The notes under the pieces are model-generated. The model worked only from the letters and a program-made list of their open reading frames with translations, was not told the origin of the DNA and did no database searches. Positions 32,917 through 41,350 of a stretch of DNA of 64,000 nucleotides are shown piece by piece. Position 1 is the stretch's first letter. Every line of letters starts with the position of its first letter. Location: NCBI GenBank assembly GCA_029262775.1, contig JAJCYR010000042.1, positions 22,812 to 86,811 of the forward strand. The letters are read 5' to 3'. Made by a program: the position numbers and the translations under genes. This stretch comes from Bacteroidota bacterium (GTDB taxonomy: Bacteria > Bacteroidota > Rhodothermia > Rhodothermales > UBA10348).

Positions 32917-34188
32917 CTACTGGATACTGAAGCGCGTGAACCCCTGACTCCCGCGCGTAAACCAGCGCACAACATAATTTCCAACGGGCAGGTCCGATAC
33001 ATCCCAGATTTCAGCGTCCGACACGCGCCCGCGACGGAGGGTCTCATTCCCTCTTCCCAGGATGCTGATGAATGCCCGGGCGCGCTCGGGCAGCAGCAGA
33101 ACCAGCTTTTTCTCGGCCTCAAGCGGAATCACGTCCAGGGCTGTGGATGCGTCTGCGATGGCCGCGCGCCACGGCGCGTCGTCCGTGCGCCAGGGTGCAA
33201 TGGACGAGCGCGTTAAGACATCTGGATTGGTATAGGCTCCCCTGAGGGCCGCCACGCGGATGTCCCGGATCTGATCGTCGGCCCACATGGAGTACCACGC
33301 CCAGCGCTCGCCGCGCGCGCGCATGGCTGTTGGATCGGGCAGCCGGTCCGTCTCGGTCACGGCAAAAGGTTTTGCGGTGCCGAACGTCCGCCGGAGATCG
33401 GCCCACGCCCGGTAGGTCCTGGCATCGGCTCCGTAGAGATCTACACCAATCACATCCACCACATCGTGACCCGGATACCAACCGGAATCCCGGTGCGTAT
33501 AGACCCAGATCAGGTGGTCGAGTCCGTGATGTACGGTCAGCCGGTCGTACATGAGCCGCCACAGCGCGCGGTACATATCCGGGCCACCCTTCCCCCACCA
33601 GAACCACCCACCCCAGCCCTCATGCAGGGGCCGCCAGAATACGGGTACGCCCGCGTCGCGAAACGTATGTAGCTGAACGGCTATGGCATCGATGTCCCGC
33701 ATCAGGGCAGCCCGCTCCGCCGATTCCGGCTCCTCGACCGCCGCCCGCACATCGAACGAGGAGGCATCGGTATAGAATCCGCGCCACCATTCGCGACCAC
33801 CGTCATTGTAGAGGAACATGGGAGCATTCCAGTGCCAGGACAGCGATACGAACGCATCGTCGCCCGCCCATCGAATCCAGGATTCCACCTGTCCCCACGG
33901 CCGCGAGCCGTGCTCCAGGCGCGAGGGAGAGTAGTCCATGAGGTCAAAACTGCCCATCGCCGGCTCCCGGTCCGTAACCAGACTCACATAGATGATATCG
34001 TCCAGGTCCTGCTGGGCCATGAGCACCTCCGAACGCGTGGTGTCGGTTACCAGGCGGAACGCACGTTCGGCCGCCGGGTGCGGATCAGGGTGTGACAGCG
34101 CCCATTCCTGCCTATCGGATGCCGGTAGCCCCACCTGGGCGCTGGCGGGCAGACCGAGTTGAAGCACAGCGAGCACGACGAGCAACAT
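32917..34188 (-). CDS. Glycoside hydrolase family 26 protein (mannanase-type)
   Basis: The 423-residue secreted protein (signal MLLVVLAVLQLGLPASAQ) carries GH26 hallmarks: acid/base Glu in VPVFWRPLHEGWGGWFWWG, the catalytic nucleophile region KPFAVTETDRLP, and SLSWHWNAPMFLYN near the N-terminus. GH26 enzymes mostly hydrolyse beta-mannan. The last ~45 residues (SDAEIWDVSDLPVGNYVVRW...) look like a short sorting-type beta tail. It is convergent with the CusF-TlpA operon. Confidence 0.85.
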   Translation of the reverse strand: MLLVVLAVLQLGLPASAQVGLPASDRQEWALSHPDPHPAAERAFRLVTDTTRSEVLMAQQDLDDIIYVSLVTDREPAMGSFDLMDYSPSRLEHGSRPWGQVESWIRWAGDDAFVSLSWHWNAPMFLYNDGGREWWRGFYTDASSFDVRAAVEEPESAERAALMRDIDAIAVQLHTFRDAGVPVFWRPLHEGWGGWFWWGKGGPDMYRALWRLMYDRLTVHHGLDHLIWVYTHRDSGWYPGHDVVDVIGVDLYGADARTYRAWADLRRTFGTAKPFAVTETDRLPDPTAMRARGERWAWYSMWADDQIRDIRVAALRGAYTNPDVLTRSSIAPWRTDDAPWRAAIADASTALDVIPLEAEKKLVLLLPERARAFISILGRGNETLRRGRVSDAEIWDVSDLPVGNYVVRWFTRGSQGFTRFSIQ

Positions 34189-34258
34189 GTGGAAATCAGG
34201 AGGCTGGAAAGATGAATCGGCGGAAATATCGTATCCTCTCTACCCGAAACTGCCACCA

Positions 34259-34849
34259 ATGGTTGCGATGACTGACGTCAGACTGCGCCCCCGGTTCGAA
34301 TTTGTCACGCCCGTCGAGCCAAACGACGTGCTGAGACGCCTCCAGCGGGTGCTGGGCGGCGGCACGGGTACCCGCCAGGCACCTGGCGGCGCGTGCACCG
34401 CCACCGGCCGCGTATTCGCGTCGTCTGCGGTCCTGAAAATCCCGAGCGACCAGGTTCATTTCTGGTCTCCCCAACTGGAGATTTCGGTCGATCCCCACCT
34501 GCCCGAAGGCTCCGTGGTGCGTGGACTTTTTGGGCCGCGCCCGGCCATCTGGAGCCTGTTTGTAGCGCTCTATGTGGGCATTGCCTTCGCGGGTGGCATG
34601 GGTGTCATTTACGGCTATGCCCAGTGGAGTCTGGGGGCCGCGGGGCACGCTCTATGGAGCGGCCCCGCGGCCCTTGCAGCCTCCCTGCTGGTCTATCTGG
34701 TCGCGCGACACGGTCGCCAACTGGGCATGCAGCAGATGCGGCAACTCAGAGCGGCGCTGGACGAGGCGCTCGCTGGCGACGACATACCCGCGGAAGGGGT
34801 ACACCATCTGCGCCCTCGGGAAGATTCGAACTTCCGACACCCGGTTTAG
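34259..34849 (+). CDS. Hypothetical membrane protein, 3' end read through antisense tRNA
   Basis: The 196-residue reading (MVAMTDVRLRPRFEFVTPVE...) has two hydrophobic segments near residues 100-145 (IWSLFVALYVGIAFAGGMGV; GPAALAASLLVYLVA) after an N-terminal RPRFEFVTPVEPNDVLRRLQ domain. The start at 34259 is my choice; the track begins at 34187. Its last 13 residues (LRPREDSNFRHPV) are the antisense of tRNA-Arg, so the natural end has probably been lost or the gene was truncated beside the tRNA. No family recognised. Confidence 0.55.
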   Translation: MVAMTDVRLRPRFEFVTPVEPNDVLRRLQRVLGGGTGTRQAPGGACTATGRVFASSAVLKIPSDQVHFWSPQLEISVDPHLPEGSVVRGLFGPRPAIWSLFVALYVGIAFAGGMGVIYGYAQWSLGAAGHALWSGPAALAASLLVYLVARHGRQLGMQQMRQLRAALDEALAGDDIPAEGVHHLRPREDSNFRHPV

Positions 34850-34883
34850 GAAACCGGTGCTCTATCCCCTGAGCTACGAGGGC
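34811..34883 (-). tRNA. tRNA-Arg(CCU)
   Basis: The minus strand folds into a complete cloverleaf: acceptor GCCCTCG/CGAGGGC, D-arm GCTC-AGGGGATA-GAGC, anticodon arm CCGGT-TTCCTAA-ACCGG with anticodon CCT, and T-arm GGAAG-TTCGAAT-CTTCC. Discriminator G. The CCA tail is not encoded (CAG follows). Confidence 0.95.
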
Positions 34884-34984
34884 GTTTTCCCGGCCGAGCA
34901 GGCACCCGGCACCCGGCCACGCTGCGCCGGGCTCCAGTTTCCTGGCTCGGGGCGTAAAATACACCATCAGAAATCAATGAACGC

Positions 34985-36163
34985 ATGAACGCCATGAACA
35001 TCCAAAAACTGCGCGATGACACGCCCGGGTGCGCGCATGTGGTGCATTTGAATAATGCGGGGGCGGGGCTCATGCCCCGCCCCGTACTCCAAGCTGTTAC
35101 GGAGCATCTGGAGATGGAGGCGAGGCTCGGCGGGTACGAAGCCGCTGCCCTGGCCGAGCCTGCACTCGCGGCGACCTACCAGGCGCTCGCCGACCTCGTG
35201 GGCGCACGGCCCGACGAGGTCGCCCTCGTCGAAAACGCCACGAAGGCCTGGGGCACCGTGTTCTACGGCATGCCGTTTCAGCGTGGCGACAACGTCATCA
35301 CGACACACGCGTCCTACGCATCCAATTACCTGGCCATGCTGCAGCTGCGCCAACAGCTCGGAATTGAGATTGTGGTCGCGCCCTCGGACGGCGAGGGGCA
35401 GGTCGATGTAGATGCCCTCGAGGACTGCATCGACCAGAAAACACGGCTCATCTGTTTGACGCACATTCCGACCAACTCCGGGCTCGTCAATCCGGCGGCC
35501 GACGTCGGACGCGTAGCGCGGCGGCACGGCGTTCCGTTCCTCGTCGATGCATGCCAGTCGGCCGGGCAGGTGGATATGGATATGGACGCCATCGGGTGCG
35601 ATTTCCTGTCGGGGACGGGGCGCAAGTACCTGCGTGGGCCGCGCGGAACGGGTTTCCTGGTGGTGCGTCGGGAGCGGATGGACCTTATCCGGCCGCCTAC
35701 AATCGATCTGCGGGCGGCTGACTGGACGGCGACAAATGCCTTCGAATTGCAGGACACGGCGCGGCGCTTCGAGTCCTGGGAAGGGTATGTGGCCGGAAAA
35801 ATCGGTCTGGGCGTGGCCGTCCGGTACGCACTCGATTTGGGTATGAAGCGTGTAGAGGGGCGGATTGCGATGCTGGGCGCTGCACTTCGCGAGCGGCTGC
35901 AGGCACAGCGGGGTATCACGGTGCACGATATTGGGCGGCAGAAAGGGGGCATTGTGACGTTTTCTCACGCCGTGGTGGGCGCCGACGCACTCAAAAAGGG
36001 CCTCGCTGCCGAGCGCATCAACGTGCACACGTCAGGTCCCGAGTGGTCGCGCCTTGACGCCGAGGCCCGGAATTTGCCACTCATGGTGCGGGCATCGGTC
36101 CATGTCTACAATACGGAGGAGGAATTGGACCGGTGTGTGGAGGCGATTGGGAGGATTTGTTGA
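34985..36163 (+). CDS. Class V aminotransferase-fold PLP enzyme (second, distinct)
   Basis: The 392-residue protein has the fold-type I arrangement with LNNAGAGLMPRPVLQAV, the cofactor Asp in PFLVDACQSAGQVDMD, and the PLP lysine in FLSGTGRKYLRGPRGTGFLV. This branch resembles isopenicillin-N-epimerase/cysteine-desulfurase-like proteins. It is not closely similar to the enzyme at 6880, so the reaction may differ. It lies 100 nt after the tRNA and 51 nt before the MFS gene. Substrate unknown. Confidence 0.8.
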   Translation: MNAMNIQKLRDDTPGCAHVVHLNNAGAGLMPRPVLQAVTEHLEMEARLGGYEAAALAEPALAATYQALADLVGARPDEVALVENATKAWGTVFYGMPFQRGDNVITTHASYASNYLAMLQLRQQLGIEIVVAPSDGEGQVDVDALEDCIDQKTRLICLTHIPTNSGLVNPAADVGRVARRHGVPFLVDACQSAGQVDMDMDAIGCDFLSGTGRKYLRGPRGTGFLVVRRERMDLIRPPTIDLRAADWTATNAFELQDTARRFESWEGYVAGKIGLGVAVRYALDLGMKRVEGRIAMLGAALRERLQAQRGITVHDIGRQKGGIVTFSHAVVGADALKKGLAAERINVHTSGPEWSRLDAEARNLPLMVRASVHVYNTEEELDRCVEAIGRIC

Positions 36164-36214
36164 CGGATCGGTCCCCGCCCGCTACATTTCGGTTTCACCC
36201 GCAACCGGCCTGCC

Positions 36215-37543
36215 ATGCCTCACGCCCAGACGTCCCGATACGCCACGCCTGCGTGGGCCCTTTACGATTTTGCCAACTCGGCGTTCACGACACTCGTGGT
36301 GACGTTCATCTATGCCACGTACTTTACGAAAAGCATTGCGCCGGACGAGACTACGGGTGCGAATCTCTGGTTTACGGGCATTACCATCTCGGGCCTCATT
36401 GTGGCCGTCGTATCCCCGTTTCTGGGCGCGCTCGCCGATCAGGGCGGCCACCGCAAACGGTTCCTCTTCGCAGGCACTCTCGCATGCATTCTTCTGACCG
36501 CAGCCCTCTATTTCCCCGGCCCGGGCGACGTCATGGCGGCGCTCGTCATATTCATTGCGGCGAACGTGGCATTTGAACTGGCCGGCGTCTTTTACAACGC
36601 CTTCCTGCCGGACGTGGCTCGCCTCTCCCGTATTGGCCGCGTTTCCGGATACGGATGGGCCCTCGGATATGTCGGCGGTCTGCTCTGCATGGTGGTGGGC
36701 CTCGTGCTGCTTGTGAACCCCGACCCCCCGCTTTTCGGGCTGGATGCGGACCAGGGGGAGCATATCCGCGCCACCAACCTGCTGGTAGCCGTCTGGTATG
36801 CCCTGTTCAGTATCCCACTGTTCCTGTGTGTCCGCTGCAGGGACGTAGCCAATGCGCCCCGACTGCGAACCATCATGCGCTCCTCCTGGATCGATGTCCG
36901 GCGCGTGTTTGGCGATATTCTGCGCTACAGACAGGTGTTCCGCCTGCTCGTAGCCCGCCTCATCTACAACGACGGACTGATCACGATCTTCGGCGCGGGC
37001 GGCGTCTACGCCGCGGTCGTGTTCGACTTTACGTTCCAGGAAATCATGATCTTCGGCATAGCACTCAACGTGGCGGCGGGTATAGGCGCTTTCGCGCTCG
37101 GCTTTCTGGATGACCGGATCGGCGGCAAACGCACCATCCTGATATCGATTGCAGGCCTCTCGCTGGCCACGCTGATTGCGGTCATGAGCCGCAGTGTGCT
37201 CTGGTTCTGGGTGGCGGGCGTCGGGATAGGGCTGCTGGCCGGCCCGAACCAGAGTGCGAGCCGCTCCCTGCTGGCGCGCTTCACTCCCGAGGACCACGAG
37301 AACGAATTCTTTGGCTTTTTTGCTTTTTCAGGTAAGTTTACCGCCTTTATTGGCCCGTTCCTGCTCGCCAAAATGACACTTATTTTCGACAGTATGCGCT
37401 ATGGCATTGCGGTCGTTGTCGCCATGTTTGTGATTGGTGGTATACTGCTTTTGCGGGTCGATGAGAACGAGGGCGTTGCGCAGTCCGGCCGCGCCCCCAA
37501 TGCACCATCTACTCCTTCGACGCTCTCTACGGCGTCTGTCTGA
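36215..37543 (+). CDS. MFS transporter, UMF1/Atg22-like family
   Basis: The 442-residue protein has about 12 hydrophobic segments. It begins with the UMF1 hallmark WALYDFANSAFTTLVVTFIY and has the loop GALADQGGHRKRFL, the mid-protein GYVGGLLCMVVGL and the PNQSASRSLLARFTPEDHENEFFGFFAFSGK block conserved in the family. UMF1 proteins are probable amino-acid or metabolite exporters. The C-terminus is Ser/Thr/Pro-rich. Confidence 0.88.
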   Translation: MPHAQTSRYATPAWALYDFANSAFTTLVVTFIYATYFTKSIAPDETTGANLWFTGITISGLIVAVVSPFLGALADQGGHRKRFLFAGTLACILLTAALYFPGPGDVMAALVIFIAANVAFELAGVFYNAFLPDVARLSRIGRVSGYGWALGYVGGLLCMVVGLVLLVNPDPPLFGLDADQGEHIRATNLLVAVWYALFSIPLFLCVRCRDVANAPRLRTIMRSSWIDVRRVFGDILRYRQVFRLLVARLIYNDGLITIFGAGGVYAAVVFDFTFQEIMIFGIALNVAAGIGAFALGFLDDRIGGKRTILISIAGLSLATLIAVMSRSVLWFWVAGVGIGLLAGPNQSASRSLLARFTPEDHENEFFGFFAFSGKFTAFIGPFLLAKMTLIFDSMRYGIAVVVAMFVIGGILLLRVDENEGVAQSGRAPNAPSTPSTLSTASV

Positions 37544-37588
37544 TTCCTGCCTACTCTCTGCCCGATTCCTGCCTAAACTCCTTTCGTC

Positions 37589-38734
37589 ATGTCTGCTACT
37601 GTCCAAGAAATCCTCGAATTCCTGGAACGCTGGGCACCTCCTGCTACCGCCCAGTCCTACGACAACGTGGGCTTGCAGGTCGGCCGATTGGGCGCAGACG
37701 TGACGCGGGCTGTTGTGGCCCTGGACATGACACCGGATGTCCTTCGAGAGGCAGAGAGTGTGGGCGCCGAACTCATTGTGACGCACCACCCCCTCCTGTT
37801 CAAGGGAGTCAAGCAGCTGACCGAAGGACCCCTTGTCCCCGAACTGGCCCTGCGCCTTGCCGAAGCGGGCGTAGCGCTTGTGAGCGCCCACACGAATCTG
37901 GATGCGGCCGTGGGCGGCGTAAATTTTGAATTGGCCCGGCGACTCGGGCTACAGCATGTGGCCGTTCTGACGGGCATGGACGGCGCCCTCCGCAAACTCG
38001 TGGTCTTCGTGCCCGAGGAACACGCCCGCAACGTGCACACCGCCATGGCAGACGCCGGAGCGGGACACATCGGCGCCTACGAGGCGTGTGCATTCCAGAC
38101 TCCGGGCACTGGATTTTTCCGGGCGAGCCCGGGCTCGCGCCCTGCCGTCGGGTCCACTGGTGACCACCTTGAACACGTCGCTGAGGTCCGGCTCGAAATG
38201 CAGGTACCCTCCTGGCTGGTGCCGGACGTGGTCCGCGCCATGACAGCGGCGCATCCATACGAAGAAGTTGCGCACGATATCTATCCGCTCGACCAGGCAT
38301 CTCTCGCCGCTGGGCTCGGCGCCGTGGGCGAGCTCGGCCAGCCAGAACCGCTCAGGGCGTTTTTGGACCGGGTCTGCGCCGCGCTGGGGACGAGGGCCGT
38401 GCGCTTCGCGGGAAATGAAGACATGACCGTGCAGCGTGTGGCGGTCTGTGGTGGCTCCGGGTCCTCGTTCCTGCCCGCCGCCCACGCGGCCGGCGCCCAC
38501 GCATATGTAACTTCTGATGTTACATATCACACGTGGTTCGATCTCATGCGCGGAGATGGATCCCTGACCATGGCCATGGTCGATCCGGGCCACTACGAAT
38601 CGGAACGGTGTACGGAAGAACTCCTGTGCAACCGCCTGTCAGATGCGTTCCCGGACGTAAGTTGGCATGTAACCACGACGCGTACATCGCCCGTAAAAAA
38701 CTGGATCGGTTCACACGATATGCAACGAACTTAA
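37589..38734 (+). CDS. Nif3-like dinuclear metal centre protein (long form with middle domain)
   Basis: The 381-residue protein is a YbgI/Nif3 family member: QSYDNVGLQVG, ELIVTHHPLLFKGVKQL (metal-binding His pair) and SAHTNLDAAVGGVN at the N-terminus, and VTSDVTYHTWFD plus MVDPGHYESE (metal ligands) near the end. A PII-like/CutA-type insert (HVAVLTGMDGALRKLVVFVPEEHARNVHTAMADAG...) separates the halves, as in the ~370-residue form. Function is not firmly established; a GTP cyclohydrolase-like role has been proposed. It precedes the coiled-coil gene by 52 nt. Confidence 0.87.
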   Translation: MSATVQEILEFLERWAPPATAQSYDNVGLQVGRLGADVTRAVVALDMTPDVLREAESVGAELIVTHHPLLFKGVKQLTEGPLVPELALRLAEAGVALVSAHTNLDAAVGGVNFELARRLGLQHVAVLTGMDGALRKLVVFVPEEHARNVHTAMADAGAGHIGAYEACAFQTPGTGFFRASPGSRPAVGSTGDHLEHVAEVRLEMQVPSWLVPDVVRAMTAAHPYEEVAHDIYPLDQASLAAGLGAVGELGQPEPLRAFLDRVCAALGTRAVRFAGNEDMTVQRVAVCGGSGSSFLPAAHAAGAHAYVTSDVTYHTWFDLMRGDGSLTMAMVDPGHYESERCTEELLCNRLSDAFPDVSWHVTTTRTSPVKNWIGSHDMQRT

Positions 38735-38786
38735 TTTTCGCCGCGCAGTTACCGGGTAGTCTACAGAAGAACGAGATAATACAACT

Positions 38787-39545
38787 ATGGCACCTACCGC
38801 GACCGAAACGACCATTGCCGATCAGCTGCAGGCCCTTGTCCGCCTGCAAGCCGTGGACAGCAGAATTGACCGCATCAAAAAACTGCGTGGTGATCTGCCC
38901 GACGAGATTCGGGACATGGAGGATGAAAAGGCCGGTCTTGAAACGCGGATCCAGAAGCTCGAAGACGAGAAGAAGCAGAATGAAGTGTCGGCCAAGCAGG
39001 CCGAAAATGACGTCAAAGAGGCTGAACAGCTCATCAAGAAGTACGAGGAGCAGCAACTCCAGGTGCGCAACAACCGCGAGTACGATGCCCTGACCAAGGA
39101 AATCGAGGCACAGCGCCAGCGCATTGTCGACGCCCAGACACGCGTGGCGGAGCTGGAAGCGGCCGGCCCGGTCCAGGAGCTTGCCGTTGAGGAGGCCACC
39201 TCCCGCCTCGCGGAAATCCAGGAGGTCCTCGATTCCAAGCACACGGAACTGTCCGAAGTGCTCAAGGACACGAAGAGCGAACAGTCGGCGTACGAAAAGC
39301 TGCGCAAGAACGCCGAGAAGAGCGTTGACGACCGGTACGTTCGGGCGTATAACCGTCTCCGGGGACGCCTGCGTGACGGACGAGCCGTCGTGCCGCTTGA
39401 ACGGGGAGCCGCCGCCGGGTTTGCTGTACCTCCGCAACGCCAGCTCGAAATCCGCAAAAAAAACCGGATCATTGTATGCGAGCACACCGGACGCATTATT
39501 GTGGATGGAGACCTGTTCGACGAGGTCTCCGGCGAAGTAAAATAA
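38787..39545 (+). CDS. Coiled-coil protein of the C4 zinc-ribbon (YaeQ/CT398-like) family, zinc site lost
   Basis: The 252-residue protein is a long antiparallel coiled coil (residues ~20-180, E/K/R/Q-rich) ending in what is normally a C4 zinc ribbon. Here the CxxC of the first knuckle is replaced (VPLERGAAAGFAVPPQRQLE), and the second knuckle reads VCEHTGRIIVDGD, with one Cys left. The VPPQ and GRI(I/L) skeleton remains. So the fold may persist without zinc. It lies just upstream of rnpB, a common neighbour in Bacteroidota. Confidence 0.8.
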   Translation: MAPTATETTIADQLQALVRLQAVDSRIDRIKKLRGDLPDEIRDMEDEKAGLETRIQKLEDEKKQNEVSAKQAENDVKEAEQLIKKYEEQQLQVRNNREYDALTKEIEAQRQRIVDAQTRVAELEAAGPVQELAVEEATSRLAEIQEVLDSKHTELSEVLKDTKSEQSAYEKLRKNAEKSVDDRYVRAYNRLRGRLRDGRAVVPLERGAAAGFAVPPQRQLEIRKKNRIIVCEHTGRIIVDGDLFDEVSGEVK

Positions 39546-39556
39546 GTACCTGAATT

Positions 39557-39963
39557 TGCCAGTCGGATCATCGCGCCGGAGCGCTACTACGGCGGTTTCG
39601 GTGAGGAAAGTCCGAACACCACAGGGCACCGTGCTTCCTAACAGGAAGGCATTGCGTTTGCGCAGTGACGGCACGTGCAACAGAAAGCAAACCAGCCGAT
39701 GGTTCCCATGGAACACAGGCGATGGGTGAAATGGTGGGGTAAGAGCCCACCGGCGCTGCGGGTGACCGGAGCGGCCAGGCAAACCCCATGGGGTGCAAAG
39801 TCAAGCAGCATCGCTCCTGCAAAGGATATGGCGGCCCGTCGAAGTGCGATGCGGGTAGACTGCTCGAGGCTGGTGGCGACACCAGTCCCAGATAAATGAT
39901 GATCTCCCCGTCTTACGTCGCGGCAGTGCGCGGGCAGACAGAATTCGGCTTACAGGCTGGCAA
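39557..39963 (+). ncRNA. rnpB: RNase P RNA (class A)
   Basis: The conserved 5' element GAGGAAAGTCCGAACACC and 3' element ACAGAATTCGGCTTACAGGC are both present, and P1 pairs GCCAGTC with GGCTGGC at the two ends. Size, about 400 nt, and internal GGTAAGAGCCCACCGGC fit class A. A terminator follows at 39971. The 39675-39899 ORF is a shadow within it. The RNA processes tRNA 5' ends with RnpA. Confidence 0.93.
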
Positions 39964-39970
39964 TGCCGCA

Positions 39971-40000
39971 AAAGGGCGTCCGAAAGGGCGCCCTTTTTTT
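39971..40000 (+). terminator. rnpB terminator
   Basis: Stem AAAGGGCG / CGCCCTTT with a ten-base loop, then a run of T residues, 8 nt after the rnpB 3' end. Confidence 0.8.
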
Positions 40001-40068
40001 GGGGCTGGCCTGACCGGTGGCACAGCCTGACCGGTGGCACAGCGGGTACGGGAATTCAGATCCGCAGA

Positions 40069-40443
40069 TCAGTTGTCGCCCGATCCGCCCTCTTCGCCCG
40101 TGCTGGTGCCCGAGCCGGATGCGCCATCATCGAGCTGCTCGCCTGCAGGCGGCAGAATCGGAGCCTGCTGGGTCTGGACGCCCTGCTCCTGGATGACCGA
40201 GCCCGCATTGCCTGAGCGGTCAATGACGAAGTTCGACAGGATGCAGAGCACGATGAACATCGTGGATAGCACCCAGGTGGCCTTTTCAAGGAAATCGGGA
40301 GCCTGACGCGATCCCAGAATCTGCGTGGTCGCGCCACCAGACGCAATACCCGCCAGCCCACCACCGGTACCGGCCTGCAGAAGTACAGCCAGTGTCATCA
40401 ACACGGCAATGATGGAAATCAGAATGATGATGAGAGTAAACAT
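40069..40443 (-). CDS. secG: SecG translocase subunit
   Basis: The 124-residue protein has two hydrophobic helices (FTLIIILISIIAVLMTLAVL; TWVLSTMFIVLCILSNFVI) separated by the conserved QAGTGGGLAGIASGGATTQILGS loop. The C-terminus is a Gln/Pro/Ser/Gly-rich acidic tail that extends beyond classical SecG. The track ORF extends to 40638; the ATG at 40443, after AGGACGAGC, is the conserved start. It lies 73 nt after rsmE. Confidence 0.9.
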   Translation of the reverse strand: MFTLIIILISIIAVLMTLAVLLQAGTGGGLAGIASGGATTQILGSRQAPDFLEKATWVLSTMFIVLCILSNFVIDRSGNAGSVIQEQGVQTQQAPILPPAGEQLDDGASGSGTSTGEEGGSGDN

Positions 40444-40516
40444 GCTCGTCCTGTATGGCTCGCGATAGTAATCGGGCAAGAATTGTAGTCGGTAAATATA
40501 CGACCAGGAAGCGGCC

Positions 40517-41320
40517 TTACTCAAGTGACATAATGATGAAACCTGCAGCGGCCATGGCGGCCGTTTCTGCGCGCAGCCTCCGCGGGCCAAGCCACACCGA
40601 CCTCCACCCCGCCTCCTGGGCCAGTTGGACTTCAGCATCTGAAAAACCGCCCTCCGGCCCTACGAGGAGTGTCACGTGGCGAGGACGCGTGCCCTCCGAT
40701 CCGGCGACGCCCGTGTCAAGGGGTCGAAGTCTGTGGCATTCCCGGCGGAGGTGGTTGGCATGCGAACCGGCTTCGTGGGCCACGAGCCCCACCGCGTCTT
40801 CCCCCAGACCTTCCACCACCGACGGCAAAGACGCTGGCGCCTCCAGAACCGGAAGACGGCTTCTGCCGGACTGCTTCAGCGCCGCCACGAGGATGTTCTG
40901 GCACCTGTCCAGCCGAATCCGGGAGCGCTCGGTGCGCTCGCTCTCGAGCGGCACAATGGAATGAACCCCGAGCTCGACGGCCTTCTCCAAAAACATTTCG
41001 TAGCGCGCCGTCTGTTTGAGGAGGCCGAGGGCCACGCGAAGCTGGACTGGCGGCTCGGTCCTGCAAGGCAGCGCCTCCACGACGCGGCCGACAGCCTGCC
41101 TTCTGGTCACGGCCTCCATTTCCACGCGAAACAGCCCACCCACGCCGTCCGTCACCCGTACGTCATTACCCACGCTCACCCGCAGCACGTGCATGGCATG
41201 ATGAGACTCATCGCGCGGAAACACCACGCGTCCAGCGCCGGGCGACGGCGCTGCGCCGTCGCCCGACACGAAACAGTCGGGCGGACAGTAAAACGTGTGT
41301 TTGACCTGTTGTCTCTTCAT
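40517..41320 (-). CDS. rsmE: 16S rRNA (uracil-1498-N3)-methyltransferase
   Basis: The 267-residue SPOUT methyltransferase has the PUA-like N-terminal domain (HHAMHVLRVSVGNDVRVTDG), VALGLLKQTARYEMFLEKAVELGV, and the C-terminal knot LLVGPEGGFSDAEV...WLGPRRLRAETA. It methylates U1498 of 16S rRNA. It sits between secG and the Omp85-like gene on the same strand. Confidence 0.92.
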   Translation of the reverse strand: MKRQQVKHTFYCPPDCFVSGDGAAPSPGAGRVVFPRDESHHAMHVLRVSVGNDVRVTDGVGGLFRVEMEAVTRRQAVGRVVEALPCRTEPPVQLRVALGLLKQTARYEMFLEKAVELGVHSIVPLESERTERSRIRLDRCQNILVAALKQSGRSRLPVLEAPASLPSVVEGLGEDAVGLVAHEAGSHANHLRRECHRLRPLDTGVAGSEGTRPRHVTLLVGPEGGFSDAEVQLAQEAGWRSVWLGPRRLRAETAAMAAAGFIIMSLE

Positions 41321-41350
41321 GATTGTCCGAAAAGCGATTGCCCAAAGGGT

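Noticed and set aside
34811-34883. A partial copy of the tRNA-Arg 3' end as an island attachment site
   Set aside because: No second copy of the tRNA end was found in the window.
39675-39899. Small ORF in the RNase P RNA
   Set aside because: It lies inside conserved rnpB structure.
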